A DNA stretch of 64,000 nucleotides, from positions 206,585 to 270,584 of the forward strand of contig NZ_JANYMP010000008.1 of assembly GCF_025061645.1 (NCBI RefSeq). The letters are read 5' to 3'. The notes below the pieces were generated by a model. The model saw nothing but the letters and a program-made list of their open reading frames with translations. It searched no databases and was not told the origin of the DNA. Source of the stretch: Umezawaea endophytica. GTDB taxonomy: Bacteria > Actinomycetota > Actinomycetes > Mycobacteriales > Pseudonocardiaceae. Shown here piece after piece: positions 38,549 to 48,260 of this stretch. The position numbers were made by a program, and so were the translations under genes. Position 1 is the stretch's first letter; the number at the start of each line of letters is the position of its first letter.

Positions 38549-40174
38549 ATGGCAGAGCGCATCGACCAGAACCTGCGTGGCAAGTGGAGCCCGGACGAGG
38601 GCGCGCTGCCGCTCCACGCGCTGAAGTGGCTCGGCGGCCGGATCGGGCTGCGGCCCCAGCGCACGCCCGCGGCTCCCGGCTCGACGTTGGAGGTGCCCGC
38701 GTCCGCCCTGTCGGAAGCCGCGGCCGAAGCGCTCGGCGCGATCGTGGGCGTCGGGCACGTGCGGCTGGACCGGGCCTCGCGGCTCGGGCACGCGGGCGGT
38801 CTGTCCTACGTGGACCTCGTCCGCCACCGGGCCGGTGGCGAGCTGACCGCGCCGGACGCGGTGGTGCTGCCCGCTTCCCCCGACCAGGTGGTGTCGGTGC
38901 TCGCGCTGTGCGCCGAGCACGACGTGGCCGTGGTGCCGTTCGGCGGGGGCACGTCGGTGGTGGGCGGGGTGGCCGCGCTGCGCGGGGACAAGGCCGCCGT
39001 GGTGGCGCTGGACCTCGGGCGGCTGGACCGGCTGGTGTCGGTGGACCCCGTCTCGCGGGTCGCGGTGCTCCAGGCGGGCGTGACGGCGCCGGAGGCCGAG
39101 CGGCTGCTGGAACCGCACGGGCTGACGGTGGGCCACGTGCCGCAGTCGTACGAGCGGGCCACCATCGGCGGGTTCGCCGCCACCCGGTCCGCCGGCCAGG
39201 CGTCGTCCGGGTACGGGCGGTTCGAGGACATGGTCGAGGGCGTCCGGGTCGCCACCCCCGCCGGTGAGTGGGTGCTGGGGGCCGCGCCCGCGTCCGCCGC
39301 CGGGCCGGACCTGAAGCAGCTCGTGGTGGGCAGCGAAGGCGCGTTCGGGGTGATCACCGAGGTGTCGCTGCGGGTGCGGCCGAGGCCCGCGGTCGAGCGG
39401 TACGAGGGGTTCGTGGTCGACGGCTGGGAAACCGGCCAGGCCGTGGTGCGGGCGCTGGCGCAGGCGCGCGTGCTGGCCGACGTGACCCGGCTGTCCGACG
39501 AGGACGAGACCGAGGTGTCGCTCGCGCTGGCCGGCGGCGTGAAGTCGGCGGCCGTGCGCGCGTACCTGAAGGCGCGCGGGGTGCGGCGGCCGTGCCTGCT
39601 GGTGCTGGGCTGGCACGGCGGGTCCTCGCGGGAGGTGCTGGCGCGGCGGGCCGCGTCGCTGCGGCTCGTGCGCGGGGCCGTGCGCCTCGGGACGGCCATG
39701 GGCGAGGCGTGGCGGCACGGGCGGTTCAACGGGCCGCGGCAGCGCGACGTGCTGCTGGACGTCGGCGTGTGCGTGGAGACGCTGGAGACCGCCACCCACT
39801 GGGCGCGGCTGTCCGAGCTGCGCACCGCCGTGCGGGGCGCGCTGGGCGACGCGCTCGGGAAGGCCGTGGTGATGTGCCACGTGTCCCACGCGTACGAGAC
39901 CGGGGCGTCGCTGTACTTCACCGTGCTGACGCCGCGCGACGCCCACGACCCCGTGGGGCAGTGGAAGGTCGCGAAGGCCGCCGCCAGCGAGGCCATCGCC
40001 GGGCTGGGGACCATCAGCCACCACCACGCGGTGGGCGTGGACCACGCCCCGTACCTGGAGGCCGAGATCGGTGGGCTCGGCGTGGAGGTGCTGGCCGCCG
40101 TCAAGCGCGCGCTCGACCCCACCGGCGTGCTGAACCCCGGCAAGCTCATCCCGTCGGAGCGGTTCCGGGGATAA
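38549..40174 (+). CDS. FAD-binding oxidase (alkyl-DHAP synthase-like)
   Basis: 541-residue flavoprotein with an FAD_binding_4 domain (VVPFGGGTSVVGGV; AVLQAGVTAPEAERLLEPHGL; GHVPQSYERATIGGFAATRSAGQAS) and a C-terminal FAD-oxidase domain ending KRALDPTGVLNPGKLIP. Resembles alkyl-dihydroxyacetonephosphate synthase or glycolate oxidase-type enzymes; the neighbouring glpD, which makes DHAP, supports a glycerolipid role. Homologue of mycobacterial Rv2251 by context. Confidence 0.88.
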   Translation: MAERIDQNLRGKWSPDEGALPLHALKWLGGRIGLRPQRTPAAPGSTLEVPASALSEAAAEALGAIVGVGHVRLDRASRLGHAGGLSYVDLVRHRAGGELTAPDAVVLPASPDQVVSVLALCAEHDVAVVPFGGGTSVVGGVAALRGDKAAVVALDLGRLDRLVSVDPVSRVAVLQAGVTAPEAERLLEPHGLTVGHVPQSYERATIGGFAATRSAGQASSGYGRFEDMVEGVRVATPAGEWVLGAAPASAAGPDLKQLVVGSEGAFGVITEVSLRVRPRPAVERYEGFVVDGWETGQAVVRALAQARVLADVTRLSDEDETEVSLALAGGVKSAAVRAYLKARGVRRPCLLVLGWHGGSSREVLARRAASLRLVRGAVRLGTAMGEAWRHGRFNGPRQRDVLLDVGVCVETLETATHWARLSELRTAVRGALGDALGKAVVMCHVSHAYETGASLYFTVLTPRDAHDPVGQWKVAKAAASEAIAGLGTISHHHAVGVDHAPYLEAEIGGLGVEVLAAVKRALDPTGVLNPGKLIPSERFRG

Positions 40175-40183
40175 CCTCTGCCG

Positions 40184-41383
40184 ATGACCGGTGACCTGCT
40201 CATCCGCTCGGTGCGGCCGTGGCCCAGCGGGCGCGACGCGCCGGAGGTCGACGTCCTGTGCCTGGCCGGGGTCGTGTCGTCGTTCGGCGTGGGGCTCGCC
40301 GCGCCGGACGGGGTCCCCGAGGTCGACGGGGAGGGCGGGGTGCTGCTGCCGTCGTTCACCGACGCGCACGCGCACCTGGACTCGACGCGGCTCGGCCTGC
40401 CCTTCCGCGCCCACAGCGCGGGTGCCGGACTGGCCGAGCTGGTCGACAACGACCGGCGCAACTGGCGGTCCGCCGAGCAGGACGTGGCCACCCGCGCCAC
40501 GTTCACCCTCGGCCGGACGATCGCGGGCGGGGCGACGTCCGTCCGCAGCCACGCGCAGGTGGACGTGGACTCCGGGCTGGAACGGCTGGAGGGCGTGCTG
40601 GCGGCTCGGGAAGCCCACGCCGGGCGGGCGTCCGTGCAGGTGGTGGCGTTCCCGCAGTGCGGGATCCTGCGGGACAAGGGCACGGCGGAGTTGCTGGAGG
40701 CCGCGCTGCTGGCCGGGGCCGACCTGGTCGGCGGGCTCGACCCCGCGGGGTACGACCGGGACCCGGTGCGGCACCTGGACGTCGTGTTCGGGCTGGCCGA
40801 CAAGCACCGGCGCGGGGTCGACGTGCACCTGCACGACACGGGGTCGCTCGGGGCGTTCCAGGTCGAGCTGATCTGCGAGCGGACCGCGGCGCTGGGCATG
40901 CGCGGCGAGGTGACGATCAGCCACTGCTTCGCCCTGTCCACAGTGGACGAAGACCGGCGGCGCCAGCTCGTGGACCTGCTGGCGGAGAACGACATCGCGG
41001 TCACCACCGTCGCGCCAGGAGTGCGGGAGCCGCTGCCGCTGCGGGAGTTGCGCCGCGAGGGCGTGCGCCTCGGCCTCGGGCAGGACGGGATGCGCGACTA
41101 CTGGTCGCCCTACGGCAACGGCGACATGCTCGACCGCACGTGGCAACTGGCCTACCGCAACGGGTTCCGCGACGACACGATGATCGAGATGTGCGTGGAC
41201 GTCGCCACCCGCGGCGGGGCGTCCGTGCTGGGCGAGACCGGGCGCGGCATCACCGAGGGCTCGCGGGCCGACCTGGTCGTCGTGCCCGGCGACTCCGTGA
41301 CGGCCGCCGTGATGGACCGCGCCCCGCGCACCCTCGTGGTGCACGAGGGGCGCGTGGTCGCGGCCGACGGGGAACTGCTCTAG
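40184..41383 (+). CDS. Cytosine deaminase-like amidohydrolase
   Basis: 399-residue amidohydrolase. HxH metal motif in SFTDAHAHLDSTRLG, then VDVHLHDTG, TISHCFALSTVD and GLGQDGMRDYWSPYGNGDML: the spacing of CodA/AtzC deaminases. Likely deaminates a pyrimidine or triazine-like ring; substrate not resolvable. Starts 9 nt after the oxidase stop, so probably in its operon. Ends in a CTAG overlap with the convergent reductase. Confidence 0.85.
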   Translation: MTGDLLIRSVRPWPSGRDAPEVDVLCLAGVVSSFGVGLAAPDGVPEVDGEGGVLLPSFTDAHAHLDSTRLGLPFRAHSAGAGLAELVDNDRRNWRSAEQDVATRATFTLGRTIAGGATSVRSHAQVDVDSGLERLEGVLAAREAHAGRASVQVVAFPQCGILRDKGTAELLEAALLAGADLVGGLDPAGYDRDPVRHLDVVFGLADKHRRGVDVHLHDTGSLGAFQVELICERTAALGMRGEVTISHCFALSTVDEDRRRQLVDLLAENDIAVTTVAPGVREPLPLRELRREGVRLGLGQDGMRDYWSPYGNGDMLDRTWQLAYRNGFRDDTMIEMCVDVATRGGASVLGETGRGITEGSRADLVVVPGDSVTAAVMDRAPRTLVVHEGRVVAADGELL

Positions 41384-42396
41384 CCGAGCTTGACCAGCAT
41401 CTTGCCGGTGTTCTCGCCGCGCAGCATGCCGACGAACGCGGACGGGGCCTTGGCGACGCCACCCTCGACGACGGTCTCGGTGTAGCGCAGTTCGCCCGCG
41501 GCGATCCAGCCGCCGACCTCGCGCACGAACTCGTCGCGCAGGTCGCCGTGGTCGTTCGCGAGCATCCCGCGCAGCGTCAGGCGCTTGCCGATGGCGGCGG
41601 CGAGGTTCTTCGGCCCGGTGGCGGACTTGTCGTTGTACTGGGAGATCGCGCCGCACAGGACGACGTGGCCGAACGGGCGGAGCAGCGTGATGGCGGCTTC
41701 GAGGTGCTCGCCGCCGACGTTGTCGAAGTACAGGTCGATGCCCTCGGGGGCGAGTTCGGCCAGGTGCTTGATCACCGGGCCCTCGTCCTTGTAGTTGAAC
41801 GCGGCGTCGAAGCCCAGGTCCTCCACGAGGTGCTTGACCTTCTCGGCCGAGCCCGCGCTGCCGATGACCTTGGACGCGCCGCGCAGCCTCGCGACCTGGC
41901 CGACGATGGCGCCCACCGCACCGGCCGCGCCGGACACGAAGACGACGTCGCCCTCCTTGAACTCGCCGACCCGCAGCAGGCCCGCGTACGCGGTGATGCC
42001 GGGCATGCCGAGCACGCCGAGGTAGGCGCTGATCGGCGCGACGTCCGGGTCGACCTGCACGACGTGGTCCGCGGCGACGGTGGCGTACTCGCGCCAGCCC
42101 TGGCCGTGCAGGACGGTGTCGCCGACCTGGAACTCGGGGGAGCCGGTGGCCACGACCTCGCCGACCGCGCCGCCGTCGAGCACCTGGCCGATCTGGAAGG
42201 GCGGCACGTAAGACTTGACGTCGTTCATCCGGCCGCGCATGTACGGGTCGACGCTCATGTAGAGGTTGCGCACCAGGACCTCGCCGTCGGCGGGCGGGCG
42301 GACGTTGGCCTCGGCCACCGTGAAGTTCTCCTCGGTCGGGTACCCGTCGGGGCGGGACGCGAGGCGGATCTCCAGCGCGGTGTTCGGCACGGTCAT
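41380..42396 (-). CDS. NADP-dependent oxidoreductase (CurA/leukotriene-B4 type)
   Basis: 338-residue zinc-free medium-chain reductase. N-terminal LYMSVDPYMRGRMNDVKSYV and the cofactor motif VSGAAGAVGAIVGQVARLRG, with DLYFDNVGGEHLEAAI, are hallmarks of the family that reduces double bonds of enones. Preceded by an inverted repeat promoter. Confidence 0.93.
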   Translation of the reverse strand: MTVPNTALEIRLASRPDGYPTEENFTVAEANVRPPADGEVLVRNLYMSVDPYMRGRMNDVKSYVPPFQIGQVLDGGAVGEVVATGSPEFQVGDTVLHGQGWREYATVAADHVVQVDPDVAPISAYLGVLGMPGITAYAGLLRVGEFKEGDVVFVSGAAGAVGAIVGQVARLRGASKVIGSAGSAEKVKHLVEDLGFDAAFNYKDEGPVIKHLAELAPEGIDLYFDNVGGEHLEAAITLLRPFGHVVLCGAISQYNDKSATGPKNLAAAIGKRLTLRGMLANDHGDLRDEFVREVGGWIAAGELRYTETVVEGGVAKAPSAFVGMLRGENTGKMLVKLG

Positions 42397-42438
42397 GGCG
42401 GCGACCTCTCTCTATTTACGGAACTGCATCGTCTCGTA

Positions 42439-42456
42439 GTTGACTCAAGGGTCAAC
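42439..42456. promoter_or_regulatory. Inverted repeat upstream of the oxidoreductase
   Basis: GTTGAC (42439-42444) and GTCAAC (42451-42456) form a 6-bp palindrome with 6-nt spacer; the minus-strand arm doubles as a TTGACC -35-like box. Likely operator of the reductase gene. Confidence 0.4.
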
Positions 42457-42535
42457 GCCCCCAGCGTGCGCCGGTGTTCCCGACTCCGCAGAACCACGAG
42501 TGTGATGCCGTGCACCGCGCCCTGGACACCCCTAG

Positions 42536-43288
42536 TCACCCCCGTTCCGCGGCCACCACCTCCGAGGGCCGCAGGATCGTCACGTCCCGGTAGGCGAAGC
42601 CGAGACCCCGGTACGCGGCGATGGCCGCCGCGTTCCCGCCGTCGACCATCAGCGCGCACGCCGGGTGCCGCTCCAGCAGGTCGTGCACGACGAACGAGCA
42701 CAGCGCCCTGGACAGGCCGCGCCTGCGGAAGTCCGGGTGCGTCGCGACCCCGCCCAGGAAGCCGACGTCCGGCGCGCTCCACGCGTCCGCGCCCACCGCC
42801 GCCAGCTCGCCGTCCACGAACGACCCCGCCCAGCGCCGCGCGCCCGGCTCGCCCGGCAGCACGTACGCGTTCGGGTTCACCTTGCGCAGCAGCGCTTCCG
42901 CCGTGCCCAGCTCGTCGTCGCGCAGCCAGCGCGCACCGGGCGCCGCGGCCAGCCCCCCGGTGCGCTCCATCCAGCCGAAGCTCGCCCACACCGCGAGGTC
43001 GGGCAGCAGGGCCCGCACGGGACCGGCCAGGTCGGTGGTCACGAGGGGCCGCAGCACCGGGTCGTCCACCCGCTCGCTCAAGATCGCCGCGACGCCCTCG
43101 GCCGGACCGGCGAGCACCAGGCGGTCGTTGCGGTTCAGGCCCGGCGCGTGCACGCCGACCGCGCCGCCGTGCTCCCACGCGCCGCCACCCGGCGTCGGGT
43201 GGGTGGGCAGCAGCGCCTGCGCGGCCCAGCGGACGAGCTGGTCGGGACTGGCGTCGGCGACGTCGGCGGGGGAGCGGAGAGCGCGCAT
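42536..43288 (-). CDS. Two-domain GNAT acetyltransferase
   Basis: 250 residues. The C-terminal half carries the acetyl-CoA site: VGFLGGVATHPDFRRRGLSRAL and AAIAAYRGLGFAYRDVTIL; the N-terminal half is a degenerate second GNAT-like domain. ATG at 43288. Follows the downstream response regulator by 12 nt in the same direction, so it may be the last gene of the kinase operon. Confidence 0.85.
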   Translation of the reverse strand: MRALRSPADVADASPDQLVRWAAQALLPTHPTPGGGAWEHGGAVGVHAPGLNRNDRLVLAGPAEGVAAILSERVDDPVLRPLVTTDLAGPVRALLPDLAVWASFGWMERTGGLAAAPGARWLRDDELGTAEALLRKVNPNAYVLPGEPGARRWAGSFVDGELAAVGADAWSAPDVGFLGGVATHPDFRRRGLSRALCSFVVHDLLERHPACALMVDGGNAAAIAAYRGLGFAYRDVTILRPSEVVAAERG

Positions 43289-43300
43289 CCCCGCATCAGA

Positions 43301-43948
43301 TCAGGACAGCAGGCCCGAACGCCAAGCCCAGGAGGCGATCTCGACGCGGTTGCGGGCCCCCAGCTTGCCCTGGACGGACGCGAGGTGCGTCTTGACCGTG
43401 GACAGCGACAGGAACAGCGCCGCGCCGATCTCGGCGTTCGTGGAGCCCTTCGCGACCTCGCGCACGACGTCCAGCTCGCGCTCGGTCAACTGCTCGGTCG
43501 CCCGGTCGGCGGTCGGACCGGGCTGGGTGAAGTGCGACAGCATCCGCACGGTGATCTGCGGTGAGATGAGCGCGTCACCGCGCACCGCCGCCCGCACGGC
43601 CTCGACCAGCAGCGCCGGGCCCGCGTCCTTCAGCAGGAACCCGCTCGCGCCGGTGCTGAGCGCCGAGTGCACGTACTCGTCCAGGTCGAACGTGGTCACC
43701 ACGACCACCTTGATCGGGTCCGGCACACCCGGCCCGGTGAGCTGGCGGGTGACCTCCAGGCCGTCGATGCCGGGCATCCGGATGTCCACCAGGCACACGT
43801 CCGGCCGCAGCTCGCGCGCCTTCGCGACGGCCGAGATGCCGTCCGGCACGTCCGCGACCACCTCGATGTCCGGCTGGTGCTCCAGGATCATCCGGAACCC
43901 GATCCGCACCATCTCCTGGTCGTCCGCGATCAGGACCCGGACCGTCAT
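43301..43948 (-). CDS. NarL/LuxR-family response regulator
   Basis: 215 residues: receiver domain with D9/D10, phosphoacceptor D55 (VCLVDIRMPG) and a LuxR helix-turn-helix (LTERELDVVREVAKGSTNAEIG ... LSTVKTHLASV). ATG overlaps the kinase stop. Diverges via the kinase from a FtsX-type ABC exporter it presumably controls. Confidence 0.94.
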   Translation of the reverse strand: MTVRVLIADDQEMVRIGFRMILEHQPDIEVVADVPDGISAVAKARELRPDVCLVDIRMPGIDGLEVTRQLTGPGVPDPIKVVVVTTFDLDEYVHSALSTGASGFLLKDAGPALLVEAVRAAVRGDALISPQITVRMLSHFTQPGPTADRATEQLTERELDVVREVAKGSTNAEIGAALFLSLSTVKTHLASVQGKLGARNRVEIASWAWRSGLLS

Positions 43949-45144
43949 CGTTCGCCCCCCTCGACCGGCAGCTCCGCCAGCACCTGCCAGCCGCGGACCC
44001 CCGTCGGCCCCGCCGAGAACAGGCCGCCGAGCAGCTCCACCCGTTCCCGCATGCCGATCAGACCGTAGCCGCCCGACCCGCCGACCGGTTCGACGGGATG
44101 GCCAGCACCGTTGTCGTGCACCCTGAGCCGGACGTGGGTGTCCGTTGTGGACAGTTCCACCTCGACCTCGGTCGCGTCGCGGGCGTGCTTCTGCACGTTG
44201 GTCAGCGACTCCTGCACCAGCCGCAGGATCGAGCGCGCCACCTCCGGCGGGACGGGTCGCGGCAGGTCGATCGCCAGCTCCACGGGCGTGCCGACGTCGC
44301 GGACCTGCTCCACCACCGCCCGCACGTCCGCCTCCAGGTCCGTCGTCGCCACGTCGGCCGACCCGACCCGCGAGCCCTCGTCGCGCAACGTGCCCACCAG
44401 CCTGCGCATCGCGGTCAGCGCCTCGCCGCCGCTGCGGGCGATGCCGGGCAGCAGCCGGTGCGCGGCCAGCGGGTCCGCGTCCGCCACGGTCAACGCCGCC
44501 TGCGCCTGCACCACGATCCCCGTCACGTGGTGCGCGACCACGTCGTGCAGCTCGCGGGCCAGCGCGATCCGCTCCTCCTGCTGCGCGGCCGACACGGCGA
44601 CGTGGATCGACCGCTCGCGGTCCTCGTCGCGCGCCCGGAAGTACAGGCCCGTGCCGATCGCCAGCACCAGCAGCATCGCCGTGGGGAACACGTCCGCGGG
44701 CGTGGTGAGGCTGTAGCCCGGCATCGTGTTGCGGGTGGCCGCGGCGTAGACGCCCGCGGCGACCATCACGGCCACCGCCACCGCGGACTGCTCACCGGGG
44801 CGCTGCCGCACCACCACGGCGGTGATCGTCATGCAGGCCAGCGTCTCGGCCGGGGACAGCGGGCTGAAGTACGCCAGGGTGAACGCGCCGAGCAGGTTCG
44901 CCCACCACGTGGTCAGCAGCAGCGCCCCGGCCGCCCCGATCGCCGCCGCCACCGGCTTGCGCAGCGACAGCACGGCGAACAGGCACGTCAGCGCGGTCGG
45001 CAGCCACCCGGCCAGCGCGCGGTACCCCTGGTAGCGGACCAACGCGTACTCGAACGCCAGCACGACCACGAACAAGCCCGCGACAGGCCACAGGCCGTGC
45101 GTCCACGCCCGCACGCGGGCCAGTACTCCGTCCACGCCGGACAC
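43945..45144 (-). CDS. NarL-system sensor histidine kinase
   Basis: 399 residues. Five to six membrane helices (about 18-170), then HisKA_3 with H200 in ERIALARELHDVVAHHVTG and the HATPase_c domain with GYGLIGMRERVELLGG. Little extracellular sequence, as in BceS/LiaS-type intramembrane sensors. GTG start. Confidence 0.93.
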   Translation of the reverse strand: MSGVDGVLARVRAWTHGLWPVAGLFVVVLAFEYALVRYQGYRALAGWLPTALTCLFAVLSLRKPVAAAIGAAGALLLTTWWANLLGAFTLAYFSPLSPAETLACMTITAVVVRQRPGEQSAVAVAVMVAAGVYAAATRNTMPGYSLTTPADVFPTAMLLVLAIGTGLYFRARDEDRERSIHVAVSAAQQEERIALARELHDVVAHHVTGIVVQAQAALTVADADPLAAHRLLPGIARSGGEALTAMRRLVGTLRDEGSRVGSADVATTDLEADVRAVVEQVRDVGTPVELAIDLPRPVPPEVARSILRLVQESLTNVQKHARDATEVEVELSTTDTHVRLRVHDNGAGHPVEPVGGSGGYGLIGMRERVELLGGLFSAGPTGVRGWQVLAELPVEGGER

Positions 45145-45303
45145 GCTACGACCCGCGTGCGCCCGCCGCCGTCGGCCGATCGGTCATCGGCCGTCCCGGC
45201 CGTCTCGGTCATCCGGCCGATGCCGGCCACCCGCTCGGCCGAAGTGCCGGAGACCCCCGTGCCGCCACCCTGGTCGGGAGGCGCGACGAGCAGGAGGCAG
45301 ACG

Positions 45304-45993
45304 GTGACCCAGTTCGACAACCACCCGGTCCTGGCGGGCAGAGGCCTGGTCAAGCGGTACAGGGAGGTCAACGCGCTCGACGGGGTCGACATGACGGTGT
45401 GGGCCGGTGAGGTGGTCGCGATCGTGGGGCCGTCCGGTTCCGGCAAGTCCAGCCTGCTGCACGTGCTGTCCGGTGTGCTGCCCGCCGACGGCGGCGAGGT
45501 GTTCCTGGGCGGCAAGCCGATCACCACGCTCGGCGAGGCCGACCGCAGCCTGCTGCGCCGCAGCGCGTTCGGGTTCGTGTTCCAGGCCGGGCTGCTGGTG
45601 GCCGAGCTGACCGCGGAGGAGAACGCCGCGTTACCCCTGCTGCTGAGCGGTGTCCCGCGCGGCGACGCGCTGGCCGCGGCGGGCGAGTGGCTGGCCAGGC
45701 TCGGCCTGGACGGCCTCGAGCGGCGGCGGCCCGGCGAGCTGTCCGGGGGCCAGGCCCAGCGGGTCGCCATCGCCCGCGCGATGGTCCACCGGCCGCGGGT
45801 GGTGTTCGCCGACGAGCCGACCGGCGCGCTGGACTCCCGCACCGGCCAGGAGGTGGTGACCTCCCTGCTGCACGCCACCCGGCAGACCGGCGCCGCCCTG
45901 ATCGTGGTGACCCACGACCGGGCCGTCGCCTCCCGAGCTCAGCGGGTCGTGGAGATGCGCGACGGCCGCGTCAGCTCGGCGGCCGCGGCGTGA
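45304..45993 (+). CDS. MacB/BceA-type ABC ATPase
   Basis: 229 residues. Walker [12 protein letters not shown], signature [15 protein letters not shown], Walker B VVFADEPTGALD, H-loop VVTHDRAVASRA. GTG start with AGGAGG 6 nt upstream. Divergent from the two-component genes and coupled by GTGA to the permease: a detoxification-type module. Confidence 0.94.
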   Translation: MTQFDNHPVLAGRGLVKRYREVNALDGVDMTVWAGEVVAIVGPSGSGKSSLLHVLSGVLPADGGEVFLGGKPITTLGEADRSLLRRSAFGFVFQAGLLVAELTAEENAALPLLLSGVPRGDALAAAGEWLARLGLDGLERRRPGELSGGQAQRVAIARAMVHRPRVVFADEPTGALDSRTGQEVVTSLLHATRQTGAALIVVTHDRAVASRAQRVVEMRDGRVSSAAAA

Positions 45994-48188
45994 ACCCCGT
46001 CAGCCTCGCGTTCACCGTGCTGCGGGCGGACACCCGCAGCCGGGTGTCCGCGCTGCTCGTCGCGGTCGGGGTCGCGCTGGGCGTCGTGCTGGTGCTGTGG
46101 CTGCTCGCCGCGCCCGACGCACTCCAGAGCCGCGCCGAACGGGAGAGCTGGCGCGGTGACACCGCCGCCGTCAGCGCCGACGACCCCCGCGCCGCGGTCG
46201 TGGTCGCGCGCAACCGCGACGACCTCGACGGCAGGATGGTGGAGCGGTTCGACGTGGCCGCGCTCCGCTCCGGGGTCGCCGTCGCCGCGGGCATCCCGTT
46301 CGTGCCGGGCCCCGGCGAGGTGCTGCTGTCGCCCGCGCTGGCGAAGCTCGACACCGGGAACCGCTTCTCCGACCGGGTGATCGGCTCGATCGGCGTGGAA
46401 GCGCTGAGGCACCCGGACGAGCTGGTCGCGATCATCGGCCACGAACCCGGCGCGCTGCGCGGGGCCACCCGCCCGGACCTGCGCGGCCCGGCCGTGGTCG
46501 ACTCCAGCGGCGGGCTGCTCCACCTGCTCACCAGCATCGGCCTGGTCGTGCTCGTCGTGCCGTGCCTGGTGCTCGTGGCGTCCGCCGCCCGCCTCACCGC
46601 CACCCGCCGGGAACGCAGGCTCGCCGCGCTGCGGCTGGCGGGCGCGACACCCGCCCAGGTGATCGCGATGACCGCCGCCGAGACGGCGTTCGCCGCGGTC
46701 GTGGGCAGCGTGCTCGGCGCGGTGGCCTCGATCCCGCTGCGCCACCTCACCACGAGCATCCCGTGGGACGGCGGCACGTGGCTGCTCGACGACTTCACCG
46801 CGAGCCCGCTCGTCGTGCTGCTGGTGGTCCTGCTCGCCCCCGTCCTCGTCGTCGCGGCGGCCGTGCTCGGCCTCCGCCGCGTCGTCACCCGGCCGCTGGG
46901 CGCCGTGCAGCAGCACAGCCCCAGCGGTCCCAGCCCGTTGCGGCTCGTCCTGCTCGCGGGCGCGGGCGTCGTGTTCTTCGTCGGCGTGGGCCTCGGCGTC
47001 GGCGGTACGACGACCGTCCTCATCGGACTCGCGGCGGTCGCCGCCGCGCTGGTGCTCGCCGGTCCGCTGGTGATGGCCGCGGTCGGGAAGGTCTTCGTCG
47101 GGTCCTGGCGCAGGCCCTCCACCCTGCTGGCGGGCCGACGGCTCAGCGACGACCCGAAGGCCGCGTTCCGCAGCGCGGCCGGGGTGGTGCTCGCCGTGTT
47201 CACCGCGTCGATGGCGCTGGTCGTGTTCCCCTCGCTGAGCAAGCAGATCCAGTTCAGCGACGGCTCCTGGCGCGACGACGTGCTCGTGGCGGAGTCCATC
47301 GGTGGCGGCCAGGCCCAGGTCGACGCCCTGCGCGCCGACCTCGACCGGCTCGGCGTCACCGGCGCCGTCGTCCCCATGGTCGCGGGCTACGCCGCGCTCG
47401 GGGCCGAACAGCCCGAGGTGATCATCGCCCCCTGTGAGGACGGCGCGAAGGTCCTGTCCGCCATCGCCGACGTCGCCTGCGCGGGCACCCCGGCGATCTA
47501 CGCCCCGGAGTGGCAGGTCGACCGCCTCAAGCGCGGAGCCGACCTCGTCCTCACCTCGGGCGACAAGACCACCGCCCTGCCCGCGAACCTGCCGGTGCGC
47601 ACCTACGAGGCCACCCCCGGCCGCGACTACCTCTTCATCGACCCCGCCCTGATCCCCGGCCTGACCGCAGCCCCCAGCCGCGTCGCCGTCACCACCGACG
47701 TCGGCAACCGCGCGGCGGTGCAGAACGCGCTGCTGCGCGCGTTCCCCGGCGCGGGCGTCGTGAGCAACAGCAAGGTCGACCTGCAAGCCGACCTCCAGGG
47801 CGAGGACCTGCTGCGCGCCACCGCCATCGGCCTGACCATCGCGGCGGTGCTCGGCGCGGTCAGCGCCGTCGTGGCCGCCGCGGGCTCGGTCGTCGACCGC
47901 CGCCGCACGTTCGCCGCCCTCGTCGCCGCGGGCACCCCGGTACGGGTCCTCACCAGGGCGCTGCGCGCCGAGGTCGTGCTGCCGGTGCTGCTGGCGACGA
48001 CGGGAGCCGGGATCGCCGGCGCGGCGGTCGGCGCGGGACTGACGACCATCACCAGGGGGAGGGACCTCGTGTTCACGCCCTGGCTGGCCGCCCCGGTGGT
48101 GCTCGGGCTCGTGGTGGCGCTCGCGGCCGCGGCGTCGTGCGGCCCGGTGCTGAAGAAGGTGACCGCGGTGTCCTATTCGGACGGATGA
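45990..48188 (+). CDS. FtsX-type ABC permease (long)
   Basis: 732 residues with two FtsX-like repeats: one helix plus extracellular domain, three helices (about 170-290), a middle pair of helices, a second large extracellular domain (about 405-590) and three terminal helices. ATRRERRLAALRLAGATPAQV is the FtsX cytoplasmic loop, repeated weakly as VVDRRRTFAALVAAGTPVRV. Substrate unknown; such permeases often remove cell-wall antibiotics or peptides. Confidence 0.9.
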   Translation: MNPVSLAFTVLRADTRSRVSALLVAVGVALGVVLVLWLLAAPDALQSRAERESWRGDTAAVSADDPRAAVVVARNRDDLDGRMVERFDVAALRSGVAVAAGIPFVPGPGEVLLSPALAKLDTGNRFSDRVIGSIGVEALRHPDELVAIIGHEPGALRGATRPDLRGPAVVDSSGGLLHLLTSIGLVVLVVPCLVLVASAARLTATRRERRLAALRLAGATPAQVIAMTAAETAFAAVVGSVLGAVASIPLRHLTTSIPWDGGTWLLDDFTASPLVVLLVVLLAPVLVVAAAVLGLRRVVTRPLGAVQQHSPSGPSPLRLVLLAGAGVVFFVGVGLGVGGTTTVLIGLAAVAAALVLAGPLVMAAVGKVFVGSWRRPSTLLAGRRLSDDPKAAFRSAAGVVLAVFTASMALVVFPSLSKQIQFSDGSWRDDVLVAESIGGGQAQVDALRADLDRLGVTGAVVPMVAGYAALGAEQPEVIIAPCEDGAKVLSAIADVACAGTPAIYAPEWQVDRLKRGADLVLTSGDKTTALPANLPVRTYEATPGRDYLFIDPALIPGLTAAPSRVAVTTDVGNRAAVQNALLRAFPGAGVVSNSKVDLQADLQGEDLLRATAIGLTIAAVLGAVSAVVAAAGSVVDRRRTFAALVAAGTPVRVLTRALRAEVVLPVLLATTGAGIAGAAVGAGLTTITRGRDLVFTPWLAAPVVLGLVVALAAAASCGPVLKKVTAVSYSDG

Positions 48189-48260
48189 GGCCTTCGCACG
48201 CCATCGCGGCGGTGCCGGTCACGACCGGCGCCGCCGCGGTCGGCGGTCACGACCGGGCCG

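Noticed and set aside
38507-41656. Very long open frame (about 1,000 codons) on the minus strand
   Set aside because: It lies antisense to the FAD oxidase and amidohydrolase, has composition typical of the reverse of GC-rich codons, and shows no domain.
40219-43395. Long plus-strand open frame of over 1,000 codons
   Set aside because: It is a frame-shifted shadow of the amidohydrolase, then antisense to the oxidoreductase and acetyltransferase; Arg/Gly/Pro noise only.
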